A DNA stretch of 64,000 bases from Nostoc mirabile CHAB5784 (GCF_020829645.1 NZ_JAIVFS010000004.1:124001-188000), one strand, 5' to 3'. Positions 46,867-55,396 are shown, counted from the stretch's first letter. Numbers and translations are program-made. The notes: generated from the letters alone by a model not told the origin.

Positions 46867-47175
46867 ATGGCACCTAAAATTAGTGATTTTGTTGAAGATG
46901 CAGGCGCTCCCGGTATTATAGCCGGAATTGGTGCAGTCCTCTTAGCACCTGTTCTATTGCCCATTGTCGCTGGAGTTGGTAAACCCTTAGTCAAGTCAGT
47001 CATCAAAGGCGGAATTGGTCTTTATGAAAGAAGCAAAGGAACCATTGCAGAAATAGGAGAAACCTGGGAAGACATGGTAGCCGAAGCCAGAGCAGAACTT
47101 GCTGAAGAAAAAGAAACCCCCGTGTTTGAAGCCACTGCCACCAATGCGGATAATGTCGCCGATAATGGTGTGTAA
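46867..47175 (+). CDS. DUF5132 small membrane protein
   Basis: 102 residues from ATG at 46867; AGGAG is 10 nt upstream, and a TTG at 46861 is an alternative. Residues about 14-45 are hydrophobic and Gly/Pro-rich (GIIAGIGAVLLAPVLLPIVA). A basic-amphipathic stretch follows (KSVIKGGIGLYERSKGTI), then an acidic helix (TWEDMVAEARAELAEEKE) and an Asn/Ala-rich tail. DUF5132 proteins are small and of unknown function. Location directly after the ATPase suggests an accessory subunit. Confidence 0.78.
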   Translation: MAPKISDFVEDAGAPGIIAGIGAVLLAPVLLPIVAGVGKPLVKSVIKGGIGLYERSKGTIAEIGETWEDMVAEARAELAEEKETPVFEATATNADNVADNGV

Positions 47176-47214
47176 TTTCATCTGCCTATTAGCAAGTTAA
47201 ATTCTTCCCCATAG

Positions 47215-47366
47215 GCGACTTCCAATTACCAAAATAAAAGAACCCCACCCCCAACCCCTCCCCGCAGGCGGGGAGGGGAGACAAAGCACAGCTTTGGCGG
47301 GGTGGGGTTCTCCGGGTTTAATAAGTAATCAAGCGGACATAATATAATTTATGTTTTGGAAGTCCC
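47215..47366. mobile_element. MITE with GCGACTTCCAA / TTGGAAGTCCC ends (TSD TAG)
   Basis: 152 bp; one base of the left end differs from the family. TAG is on both flanks (47212-47214, 47367-47369). The core has GAACCCCACCCCCAACCCC and the complementary GGGGTGGGGTTC. A piece of the same core lies at 53143-53205. The rest of the spacer to 47592 holds GC-rich dispersed repeats and no gene. Confidence 0.82.
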
Positions 47367-47592
47367 TAGTGCAAGATAGCGCAAAAACTCTCTCGCTCCT
47401 CTTATTCCTCTGTGTTCTCTGCGTCGCGCCAGATGCTTCTCCCAAGGGGAGACGCTGCGCGAACAAGTCGGCAGAGCCGCCCAACGCACTGGCTTCTCTG
47501 CGGTTCGTTTTTTAGTAATTTTGCACTCATTCCTATAGATAACAAACCCACAACAAAGAATCCACTATCACACAAGTAAAAAAGGTGGTTGC

Positions 47593-48171
47593 ATGTTGAC
47601 TAATGGTTATAGCACTTACAATAAAATGCCGGAAATTATAGACAAACCCACTTTCAAAACACCACCAAAACCGATATCTACAAAAGTTGTAAGTTCGACT
47701 CCCGGAAGATTGCGGTTAAGAGTGGCTCATTCCCATCGTCAACCAGAAAAGATGCAACGCATCGCCAATGCTTTGTCAGCAAATTCTCACATTAATCAAG
47801 TTAAGACAAATGTCCATCATGGCAGTATTGTTATCAATCACGATGGTAAAGATGGCAGTCTAGAAAATGTGCTAGCAACACTTAAAGATTTAGGAATAAT
47901 TTTTGCCGATGTTACCGAGGGTAACACCGAGGCAGCAGCAGGAGTATCATCTGCGGTTGTTGACTTAAACCAGCGCGTCAAACAGTCAACACATGGTGCT
48001 TTTGATCTGCGGATTCTTTTCCCTTTAGGATTAGCTAGTCTTTCGCTGCGGCAATTACTTAACAAAGGGTTGCAGTTAGAAATTATTCCCTGGTATGTTT
48101 TAGCATGGTATGCTTTTGATAGCTTTATTAAGTTGCACGGAACTAGCCAAAAACAATCACCAAACGAGTAA
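47593..48171 (+). CDS. HMA_2-domain protein with C-terminal membrane hairpin
   Basis: 192 residues; AAGGTGG lies 4 nt before the ATG. HMA_2 (about 28-105) has KVVSSTPGRLRLRVAHSHRQ and ends GSIVINHDGK. Two hydrophobic segments (about 138-178, FDLRILFPLGLASLSLRQLL and IIPWYVLAWYAFDSFIKL) resemble the two-helix part of the first cluster gene. Convergent with the WD40 gene (9 bp between stops). Confidence 0.78.
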   Translation: MLTNGYSTYNKMPEIIDKPTFKTPPKPISTKVVSSTPGRLRLRVAHSHRQPEKMQRIANALSANSHINQVKTNVHHGSIVINHDGKDGSLENVLATLKDLGIIFADVTEGNTEAAAGVSSAVVDLNQRVKQSTHGAFDLRILFPLGLASLSLRQLLNKGLQLEIIPWYVLAWYAFDSFIKLHGTSQKQSPNE

Positions 48172-48180
48172 CTAAAAAAC

Positions 48181-50553
48181 TTAATTAATCTGCCAAATCT
48201 TGATGGTTTTATCAGAACTACCACTAGCAAGAAATTGACCATTCCGGCTAATAGCAATAGAGTTTACTGCTCCTGAGTGTTCTGTGATAGTTTGCAGTAA
48301 CTCTCCCGTCCGCAAATGCCAAATTTTGATGGTTTTGTCTGCACTACCGCTAAAGAGAATTTCTCCATCAGGACTAACAGCTAAGGATCTTACCTCTTCT
48401 AAATGTCCAGTCAATGTGTGTAATACTTTACCTGTAGCTAGATACCAAATTTTGATAGTTTTGTCTGTGCTACCGCTAAAGAGAATTTCTCCATCAGGAC
48501 TAATGATTACTGATTTCACCCCACCTAAATGTCCGTTGAGGGTGCGTAATGGATCGCCCGTGCGGGGATTCCACAGCCTGATTTTGTTGTCAGAACTACC
48601 ACTAGCAAGGATTGTACCATCAGAGCTGATAGCAGCAGCATAAACTGCGGATGAATGCCAAAGGGTACAAATGCGTTGGCATAGCCCGCCGCAGGCATCG
48701 CCTTTATGCAAGTTCCAAATTTTGATTTTATTGCTACCACTGGCAAGAATTTGTCCATCAGGACTGATGGCGATGCAGTTAACCGGTTTTTGATGTCCTA
48801 ACAGAGTGTGGATTAGTTTGCCAGAATTGACATTGTAGACTCTAACATTACTTTTGGGGTGTTGGCAACTACCAACAGCGAGGTAATGTTCATCAGGACT
48901 AATCGCAACAGAGGAAATTTCGCCTAAATCTTCTGCGAGGGTGCGAATAAGTTTGCCGCTTTTAGAATTCCATACTTTGATAGTTTTATCTGCACACCCG
49001 CTAACTAAACTCTCAGAATCAGGACTAATGACGACAGATGTCACTTTTTCTGAATGTCCAGTTAGGGTATGGCTGAGAACGATATGTTGTAGTGTAACTT
49101 GGTGTTTGAGGTTGGCAACACAATTTAAAATTTCCTCAACATCAGCAAGACTCTGAGTATCACCCACTGCAACAAAATATTCTCTTAACTTTTTGACATA
49201 TTCCTCATCTTTGACGCTGACGGCTGATTGCATTGCCTGAAGCGGGTTTGTAGAATCCTGTAGTGATATTTGGCGTAGTTGCAACCATGTAGCCACTGAA
49301 TAATCAAGCTGTTCATTTGCCCAAGAGCGTAGTTTACCGCCGTAGGCATCGCTTAAATGAGATAAACTCTGGGCTAATTGCAAAGCCAATTCTGGAATCC
49401 AGTAACAACGCTCATTTTCCAGAGCTTGGTAAACTTGCTTGTAACCAGAGGCGATAACCTGTACTGATTGTAAATCAAAAGTATCTGACAGCAGACTCGG
49501 CAGCAACTCTGGTAGTAACGGAGGTACACCATGATTAACCAGGTGGTAAATATCTGCTACCCAACCTGCAACCAAACAGTGATAAGTAATCAAAACCTGA
49601 CAAAGGTTTTCAAAGTCTTGACGGTTGACTTGATATTGTAAAGATAACTTACTAATATCAATTCCTTTTTCATTCCATTTTTCTACCTTTTCTAAAATTG
49701 CCAAATTAACAACATTCTCTTTTCCAATGTGATTAATTTCCTCTAAGTTTTCTCCCAAGGACAGCAGTTCATCTCTAATCTTTTTCCATTCTAACGCTCG
49801 TCTTTTAGCAGACTCTTCCAGAATTTCTCGATAAGGTAAACGAGCAATTGTTTTATAATAATAATTACCTTGTCCCAAACCCCAGTAGGCAATCCGAAAA
49901 TTTAAATAATCTCCGTCATTTTCTGACTCTAAAATCAAAATAGGCTCTGTTTTCAACATTCCAAACAGAGCCTTAATACTTGATTCACTGTGAAAACGCT
50001 TACTATCCCAAGCTCCTGCCAATAATTCTGTTGGTCTAACTTGACTGTTTAGAGAGTAATGCTTGTTGAAAAAATCTCGTAATCCTTCAGCCAACATTAA
50101 CTCAATTTGGGAAATTGTTTCATCTCTATTCTCGTTAAATTGGTCAAAATGTACTTGAGGAGGAGCGATAAAAATTTTCAGTGGGGTGCGTCCATAATTG
50201 GTGGAGTCTAAAATTTGCGAAGGGTATAATCTTAAGGGCCAGCTATCAAGAATTTTATTAACTTCTGGCAACTTGAGCGCTGTTTCTCGCTCTTGGGCAG
50301 CTATTCTTAATTGCGTTTGGTGATTGTCGGCTACTAATTGCTGTTGGAAAATTCTTTCTTGTTCAAAGTCTTCAACATAACTGCTTTTTTTATTTGAAGG
50401 ATTTAGAACTTTGAGTATTTCGGGAATTACTTCAATCGGTTCATATTTACTCAGAGCTAAATCTTGACTTCTCTTTTGTACTAGCTCTGCAACAACAGGT
50501 GCAAACTCTAGTACCAGTTGAATTAGTAAGCTTAACCCTTGCTGCATAAACAC
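48181..50553 (-). CDS. WD40-repeat protein with an unrecognised N-terminal region
   Basis: 790 residues. The N-terminal half (1-480) is mostly helical. A weakly hydrophobic start (GLSLLIQLVLEFAPVVAEL) is followed by a segment with LRLYPSQILDSTNYGRTPLK and WDSKRFHSESSIKALFGML, then a helical block. I know no family for it. From about 500 the protein has seven WD repeats, e.g. HTLTGHSEKVTSVVISPDSE and SGSADKTIKIWHLRTGELLQ, expected to close a propeller. Two HIP1-splitting microinsertions are translated: 49330-49347 adds AYGGKL in the helical part, and 48676-48696 adds ACGGLCQ inside one WD repeat. The gene faces the HMA_2 cluster; a functional link is not shown. Confidence 0.85.
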   Translation of the reverse strand: MFMQQGLSLLIQLVLEFAPVVAELVQKRSQDLALSKYEPIEVIPEILKVLNPSNKKSSYVEDFEQERIFQQQLVADNHQTQLRIAAQERETALKLPEVNKILDSWPLRLYPSQILDSTNYGRTPLKIFIAPPQVHFDQFNENRDETISQIELMLAEGLRDFFNKHYSLNSQVRPTELLAGAWDSKRFHSESSIKALFGMLKTEPILILESENDGDYLNFRIAYWGLGQGNYYYKTIARLPYREILEESAKRRALEWKKIRDELLSLGENLEEINHIGKENVVNLAILEKVEKWNEKGIDISKLSLQYQVNRQDFENLCQVLITYHCLVAGWVADIYHLVNHGVPPLLPELLPSLLSDTFDLQSVQVIASGYKQVYQALENERCYWIPELALQLAQSLSHLSDAYGGKLRSWANEQLDYSVATWLQLRQISLQDSTNPLQAMQSAVSVKDEEYVKKLREYFVAVGDTQSLADVEEILNCVANLKHQVTLQHIVLSHTLTGHSEKVTSVVISPDSESLVSGCADKTIKVWNSKSGKLIRTLAEDLGEISSVAISPDEHYLAVGSCQHPKSNVRVYNVNSGKLIHTLLGHQKPVNCIAISPDGQILASGSNKIKIWNLHKGDACGGLCQRICTLWHSSAVYAAAISSDGTILASGSSDNKIRLWNPRTGDPLRTLNGHLGGVKSVIISPDGEILFSGSTDKTIKIWYLATGKVLHTLTGHLEEVRSLAVSPDGEILFSGSADKTIKIWHLRTGELLQTITEHSGAVNSIAISRNGQFLASGSSDKTIKIWQIN
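48676..48696. mobile_element. 21-nt microinsertion splitting HIP1 within a WD repeat
   Basis: In gene direction: GCGAT, then GCCTGCGGCGGGCTATGCCA plus A, then CGC. Without it the sequence reads KIWNLHKGDRICTL, a normal WD junction. It adds seven residues (ACGGLCQ) including two cysteines. Confidence 0.8.
49330..49347. mobile_element. 18-nt microinsertion splitting HIP1 in the WD40 gene
   Basis: In gene direction: GCGAT, GCCTACGGCGGTAAACTA, CGC. The 18 nt is identical to 10478-10495. Removal restores GCGATCGC and the peptide LSDRSWANEQ; the insert adds AYGGKL. Confidence 0.8.
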
Positions 50554-51186
50554 ATACCTAGAAAGTGAATAAAATAAATAAGCAAGGCTTGCATGAAATC
50601 AGGGCAATACTCCCATCCAGTAAATTCATACATACTCTTGATCTTACTACTTGAGAATATAGTAACTCGACCCTGAAACATTAAAATGCTTACATGTCAA
50701 TAAGCCTATGTAGTGAAATACTTGTAAATCAAACCGCAATGCGAGAGTTATTAGTCATTAGTTCAAGAGAAACCACGCCCCTTGCTCAGAGCATCGCAAG
50801 GGGCGAGGTATGTACCAAAAACTCTTTATCAAAATGATAATCATCTAAGAAGGGAGGGAAGAGAGCATTTATCAACAAGGCAGAGGGCAAGAGGTGCTTT
50901 AATTACGATGCTCAATCCTCGAATATATTGCTAAGTGCCCTTTGCCTTCTGCTTTCTTCAACCTTTCTCCTCTTAATTATTAGCGAAGTACAATGTTAAA
51001 GAAACTTAATCAACCTGATAGCAGCGACAGCTAAATTCACTACTGAGATAGATTTTTTAAATCAGAAAAATAGGTATGACTAAAGTAAAGTCAATGCAGT
51101 TCAATAAAACGCTCTCTTATAACATCAAGCGATAAATTTATAAGCCTGGTTGCGTTTTTTGTTTTTTGAAATTAAAAAATAGTACT
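50554..51186. other. Spacer between divergent WD40 and HMA_2 genes
   Basis: No gene seen. 50776-50805 is a GC-rich hairpin, CGCCCCTTGC and GCAAGGGGCG with a 10-nt loop. The remainder is AT-rich and should hold promoters for both directions. Confidence 0.5.
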
Positions 51187-51831
51187 ATGACTTCTATAAA
51201 ACGGTCTAACTCTGACAAAAATGCTAGTCTTAATCTGCGTTTACCACCAAAAAAGGCAGCTAAAAACGTAGCTAAGAAAACAGCGCCATCCCAAAAGATA
51301 TTCTATAGCATTGTCCATACAATTCCTGGGCGAATTCGTTTTCGTATTCCTCTGCTAGCCAGAGATGCTGAGTATGCTAATCAACTCAAATTAGCGATAG
51401 AATCCGATCCTAGAGTTACAAATGTCCGTGCTAACCCAAAAGCTGCATCCATCGTCATCAATTATAAAGTAGGTGTAATTTCAGATAATCAAATGCGCGA
51501 GCATCTAGTCAACCTGATTCAAACTGCCCAAGATGTAGTTGTGCCAAAAGAGGTAATGGCAAAATCAATCGTGGGGACTATCTTTGATGCTCTAATCAAC
51601 TTAATTGATAGTACACGCAAAATCAACCAGGCACGTAATGTTATTGTATATCGAAGGTTTAGGACAGACGTTTGGGAACGGATACTTTCTACCTCAAGAA
51701 GCATAATTAAGAGGCTAAAATCTGCCACCATGTTTATCTTGCCCAACAAGCGATGGCGATTGCGCGGCAATGGCGAGGTGAACTCCCAGCCTTTGAAACT
51801 GAAATCTGCCAGCGAACCTGAACTTGTGTAG
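51187..51831 (+). CDS. HMA_2-domain protein with basic C-terminus
   Basis: 214 residues from ATG at 51187 (MTSIKRSNSDKNAS); an in-frame TTG at 51166 is less likely. A Lys-rich N-terminus (PPKKAAKNVAKKTAPSQK) is followed by HMA_2 (about 38-118) with YSIVHTIPGRIRFRIPLL and AASIVINYKVG. The last 90 residues are strongly basic with amphipathic helices (RSIIKRLKSATMFILPNKRW) and no clear membrane segment. Same strand as the rest of the cluster, beyond the convergent WD40 gene. Confidence 0.75.
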   Translation: MTSIKRSNSDKNASLNLRLPPKKAAKNVAKKTAPSQKIFYSIVHTIPGRIRFRIPLLARDAEYANQLKLAIESDPRVTNVRANPKAASIVINYKVGVISDNQMREHLVNLIQTAQDVVVPKEVMAKSIVGTIFDALINLIDSTRKINQARNVIVYRRFRTDVWERILSTSRSIIKRLKSATMFILPNKRWRLRGNGEVNSQPLKLKSASEPELV

Positions 51832-51964
51832 TTACTAATACAGTAGCTATTAAAATGATTCCTGGTTAAGAGTAAGTAGCGCTAAAATAACTGGGATTTC
51901 CGATAAGTCATGAAAATCTCTCTTCCCTAGTAGTCTATCGCATTAGTTATAAAGGGTGAAAAAG

Positions 51965-52024
51965 TTCGTAGTAAGGACTTTAGTCCGGGATTTTTAAGCA
52001 CTGAAGTGCTTACTACGAACCCGA
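51965..52024. repeat. Dispersed hairpin GTTCGTAGTAAGG ... CTTACTACGAAC
   Basis: A long imperfect hairpin with inner GGACTTTAGTCC and CACTGAAGTG parts. It is related to 11645-11692 and lies in the spacer before the PAP2 fusion gene. Confidence 0.6.
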
Positions 52025-52064
52025 CTACTAGTTTTCAGTCAAAGCATTTTATTATCAATAACAA

Positions 52065-53144
52065 ATGGGTAATCCTCACTTTCATAAACTTCCTAATCAA
52101 AACCATTGGGTTCAAGCAATACATACTGCTGTTAAAGGAAGAGTTAGATATAAGGTAAATGGACTCTATCATTCAGAAGCTCTTAAAAAATATCTTGAAT
52201 CGAGATTATTAGAGGAGGAAATAATCTCACAAGCTAGTGCTAATAGTTACACAGGGAATGTTCTTGTTATCTTTCATCCAGATAAGAGTTTAAAGGCGAT
52301 CGCTCTCCTTATTCAAGACATCCTCTTAGATTATCAACAAAAAAGCAGTAAATCACTTGCTTCTGCCGCAGTCATTGGAGACAGTAACTTGCATTCCTTT
52401 AGCACTAAAGAAAATGCTGCTTTCGTTGGGGGTAATAATCGAAACATATTTGATTCAGCCGTACTGCCTCAAATATCTATGCAGCGACAATTAAACCAAA
52501 CAGGTAGTCAACTTATTCCTGTATTGGGGGCTGTTAGCGCTCTTGTATGCGGCACTGGACTGTTGTATGCATATAATCTTGACGAAGCCATTTTGCTCTT
52601 AATTCAGAGGTTGCATACACCACTGCGCGATCGCATCATGCTTGGTATCACTTTTCTGGGCGATCCAGTAGTAATGCTGTTATCTTCTTTGGGGCTGGCG
52701 ATTAGTCCGTTATTTTATAATCGTCGCTGGCAAGCAACTATCTTGGGCATCGCTGGAGTCGGTGCAACCTTGCTAAATTGTTTGATGAAACTATTATTTG
52801 GTAGAGCGCGTCCAGCACTGTGGAAGCATATTATTAAAGTGGGTCAACACAGTTTTCCCAGTGGCCATGCAATGGTTTCAATAGTGATTTACGGTTTTAC
52901 CGGCTATATTCTGGCAAAGCAGTTTCCTGAATGGCGCTTTTGGATTTATGGTTTGACTATTATTTTAATTGCTGCGATCGGTTTCAGTCGGCTTTATCTT
53001 GGTGTACATTGGCTAACTGATGTAACAGCTGGCTATGCCGCAGGTTTAGTGTGGTTGATTGCCTGTATCCTTACCTTAGAATCGCAGCAAAAATATCGCT
53101 CGTCACTGGAAGCAGTCTCATCTGTAGGTTCTTCCCCAGCGTAG
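52065..53144 (+). CDS. HMA_2-like domain fused to a PAP2 lipid phosphatase
   Basis: 359 residues. Residues about 12-95 (HWVQAIHTAVKGRVRYKVNG, ending NVLVIFHPDKS) follow the HMA_2 signature with one change in PGR (KGR). A Ser/Asn-rich linker leads to a six-helix PAP2 domain (about 155-345). Its three catalytic motifs are KLLFGRARP (about 241-249), PSGHAM (265-270) and SRLYLGVHWLTDV (308-320). PAP2 enzymes dephosphorylate phosphatidic acid or undecaprenyl pyrophosphate. The last residues SSVGSSPA and the stop lie in a copy of MITE core sequence, so the original C-terminus may have been trimmed. Confidence 0.82.
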   Translation: MGNPHFHKLPNQNHWVQAIHTAVKGRVRYKVNGLYHSEALKKYLESRLLEEEIISQASANSYTGNVLVIFHPDKSLKAIALLIQDILLDYQQKSSKSLASAAVIGDSNLHSFSTKENAAFVGGNNRNIFDSAVLPQISMQRQLNQTGSQLIPVLGAVSALVCGTGLLYAYNLDEAILLLIQRLHTPLRDRIMLGITFLGDPVVMLLSSLGLAISPLFYNRRWQATILGIAGVGATLLNCLMKLLFGRARPALWKHIIKVGQHSFPSGHAMVSIVIYGFTGYILAKQFPEWRFWIYGLTIILIAAIGFSRLYLGVHWLTDVTAGYAAGLVWLIACILTLESQQKYRSSLEAVSSVGSSPA

Positions 53145-53205
53145 CTTTGGCGGGGTGGGGTTCTTCGGGTTTAATAAGCAATCAAGCGGACATGATATTA
53201 TTTAC
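53143..53205. repeat. Fragment of the GGGACTTCC MITE core
   Basis: CTTTGGCGGGGTGGGGTTCT followed by CGGGTTTAATAAGCAATCAA matches the right half of the MITE at 47215-47366, but both ends are missing. It marks the boundary between the HMA_2 cluster and the convergent minus-strand genes. Confidence 0.7.
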
Positions 53206-53217
53206 CAAAGGTCGCGT

Positions 53218-54678
53218 TTATACAGGAATTTCGCTAGATTTGGCACCATTTCTCGATTTTACCTTCTTGTTTTTGACCCTGATTTGTGGTAGATCCTTTT
53301 TATCTTTGTAAAAGTAACAGATTTCAACTAGAGTTGGCCATATTTCTAGAGAACCGTGAAATTGGCTAATCACATCATCGATAATTCTGGAAACGTTTTG
53401 CTGAAAAAAGTCGGGTTCAAACCCATAAAATACTCTTGATAAGTTCTCAGCAAACAATTGGAGTGACTGCTTACGTTCTTCATTCTGGGTAGACATTGAG
53501 GCTTTGACTACCTGCCTGTGAATAGCAGAGATTTTTTCTAGGATTTCTTCAGAGTCTTGTAACGTGACTTCCCCAGAGTAATCAAACTTGATTCCTAGAT
53601 CATCAAGATGATAAACACTGCTCTTAATCTTCTTTTTAAGTAGGCTACATATTTCTTCATTAAAGAGTTCACTAGCCAGAGGATTACGCATATAGTTATT
53701 TCTAATATGGTTCTGGACAGCATCAACGTGTGCAGCGGCGATTCCCTCTTGCTGTATCCAAATTCTGTAGATATAATCTTCAAATCTGAGCCGAGTTGGA
53801 AAAAAGGGTGGTAAACCTAGCTGATTATCATATCCAGCGACTCCACAATCCATTCTCCAGTTTTTGTTGGTAATAACAGGCCGAAAATTGGTAATAATAT
53901 AAAAATCATTCAGGTCATTTGGACTTATTTGATTTTCATCATTGAGATACATATGAATAAAATCAAGTGTATCAATATCATTAGTTCCTGTGCGAAAAGT
54001 CTGGGCAATCTTGACGATCGCATTATTTAATACTCTCCCTGGTTGTAATAAGAGGCTGTTTTCCCGAAAGTAACCTTTGGTCGTATTAGTTTCTAAATCC
54101 ATTGCTGTATCAAGAACCAATTCTCCAGCCTCGAAGTTTTCTGGTACATGACTGGCTTTTTGACCAAGAACATCACCAAAAGCCGTGAGTAAGTCAAAAG
54201 ATTTATGGACGAAGCCGCCTTGTTGGTTGGACTTAATTAATTTTCCTCGACATATTTCATCGCCTGATAAAGATTCTGGGCTAGTTTCAATTAATGCATC
54301 TGGTCGCATATCGTCATCTGCACTAACCATTAAATGTCCAAGGGTGTACATTAGCGTGAAGTTGCGATTTCCTCCATAACTAGGTCGGAATAAGTTTTTG
54401 ACTAGTGATTCCAGCTTGCGATCGCGCAGTCTTTCGTTTAAAAATGTAAGAAATTGCTCTTTCTGTTGGGGGCCGACATAAAACACATCATTGACTGTCT
54501 TAGTCTGCTCTAAAAGTGGGTAATATTTCTCGTGATTGGCAATACTGGAATCATCAAAGACGATAATTTTTAAAGCATGACCATTTGCCCAGAAATTCTC
54601 ATCATACTTTTCGATGGTCTGTGCTACATCTCTCAGTCGATGAGTTGGAATAACAAATACCGTTTCTTTTTGTTTCAT
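53218..54678 (-). CDS. GT-A-type glycosyltransferase-like protein
   Basis: 486 residues without signal peptide. The N-terminus KETVFVIPTHRLRDVAQTIE and IIVFDDSSIANHEKYYP is the opening of a nucleotide-sugar-binding Rossmann-like fold. LMVSADDDMRPDALIET supplies the D-x-D metal motif (about residues 118-122). The remainder includes GGNRNFTLMYTLGHL, FRPVITNKNWRMDCGVAGYD and a helical C-terminus. It looks like a divergent family 2-type glycosyltransferase; donor and acceptor are unknown. Downstream end of the minus-strand block behind kdp operon 2, but 118 bp apart from its neighbour. Confidence 0.65.
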   Translation of the reverse strand: MKQKETVFVIPTHRLRDVAQTIEKYDENFWANGHALKIIVFDDSSIANHEKYYPLLEQTKTVNDVFYVGPQQKEQFLTFLNERLRDRKLESLVKNLFRPSYGGNRNFTLMYTLGHLMVSADDDMRPDALIETSPESLSGDEICRGKLIKSNQQGGFVHKSFDLLTAFGDVLGQKASHVPENFEAGELVLDTAMDLETNTTKGYFRENSLLLQPGRVLNNAIVKIAQTFRTGTNDIDTLDFIHMYLNDENQISPNDLNDFYIITNFRPVITNKNWRMDCGVAGYDNQLGLPPFFPTRLRFEDYIYRIWIQQEGIAAAHVDAVQNHIRNNYMRNPLASELFNEEICSLLKKKIKSSVYHLDDLGIKFDYSGEVTLQDSEEILEKISAIHRQVVKASMSTQNEERKQSLQLFAENLSRVFYGFEPDFFQQNVSRIIDDVISQFHGSLEIWPTLVEICYFYKDKKDLPQIRVKNKKVKSRNGAKSSEIPV

Positions 54679-54796
54679 AAAATTTGTTCAGGTTTATAAA
54701 ATGAATTTTTAAGACTTCAAACTCTATTTGAACGTTCTCGTCCTTACAATCACTGCATCACCGTTGTTACAGTTGCATCAGGTTGAGTCAACTAAA

Positions 54797-55054
54797 TTAA
54801 ACCGTTAGATCGCGACCAATTCCCAGTTTATTTTTACTATCCTCCAACTGTTTCCAGAGTGCCTCTATTTGAGCAAAGGCTTTTTCTGGAGATAGCTTTC
54901 CACCAGTTTCTAAACTAGTGATATAGCTAATTTTTTGAGCAAACTCTTGGAGATTAGCATTAAATACTAAGTTTTTTGGTTTAACTTGACCGTAGTAGCG
55001 ATCGCGAGGATAAAGAAAGCTATTTTTATCTTCATAATTAGGCTGTAGCATCAA
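54797..55054 (-). CDS. Small conserved cyanobacterial protein (DUF7219-like)
   Basis: 85 residues: DKNSFLYPRDRYYGQVKPKN, FNANLQEFAQKISYI, ETGGKLSPEKAFAQIEALWK, then KLGIG. This pattern is one I associate with a small helical cyanobacterial family (I believe DUF7219), often found singly. It starts 28 bp after the KdpA-like mini-protein gene ends, so both may be co-transcribed. Function unknown. Confidence 0.65.
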   Translation of the reverse strand: MMLQPNYEDKNSFLYPRDRYYGQVKPKNLVFNANLQEFAQKISYITSLETGGKLSPEKAFAQIEALWKQLEDSKNKLGIGRDLTV

Positions 55055-55082
55055 CTTACTCCTGACAAAAAAACCTGATTAG

Positions 55083-55334
55083 CTATTGGGAGGTTAATTG
55101 CAGCGACCTGATATAAGCTGTATTGCTGAGTAACAGAGCGATCGCATATTCTCTTCCAGTCATGCTCTTTTGCGGTTCAATACCTATAAGGAGATAAATT
55201 AAGCGCTCCAATGGGTTCATCACTGGATCGAGCCAAGTTTTGTGCATGAAAAAGACTTCAGCTAAGTAGTATCCTACGATTGGTACTGACACCACAACTA
55301 AGAATCTGACTTTTCCCGTTAAGTCATGAAACAA
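55083..55334 (-). CDS. KdpA N-terminal-like mini-protein, 83 aa
   Basis: The protein covers only the first two membrane segments of KdpA. After an N-terminal helix (VRFLVVVSVPIVGYYLAEVF) it has HKTWLDPVMNPLERLIYLLI and IEPQKSMTGREYAIALLLSN. These match [18 protein letters not shown] and [17 protein letters not shown] in KdpA2 of this window. It ends soon after with SLQLTSQ. No selectivity-filter loop is present, so it cannot conduct ions alone. It may be a pseudogene stub or a regulator that mimics KdpA in complex assembly. Confidence 0.65.
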   Translation of the reverse strand: MFHDLTGKVRFLVVVSVPIVGYYLAEVFFMHKTWLDPVMNPLERLIYLLIGIEPQKSMTGREYAIALLLSNTAYIRSLQLTSQ

Positions 55335-55396
55335 CGAAGCAGCAAGAGTTTCAGACTATAATTTATTCTCAATAACTTAATATTACTGACAATAAA

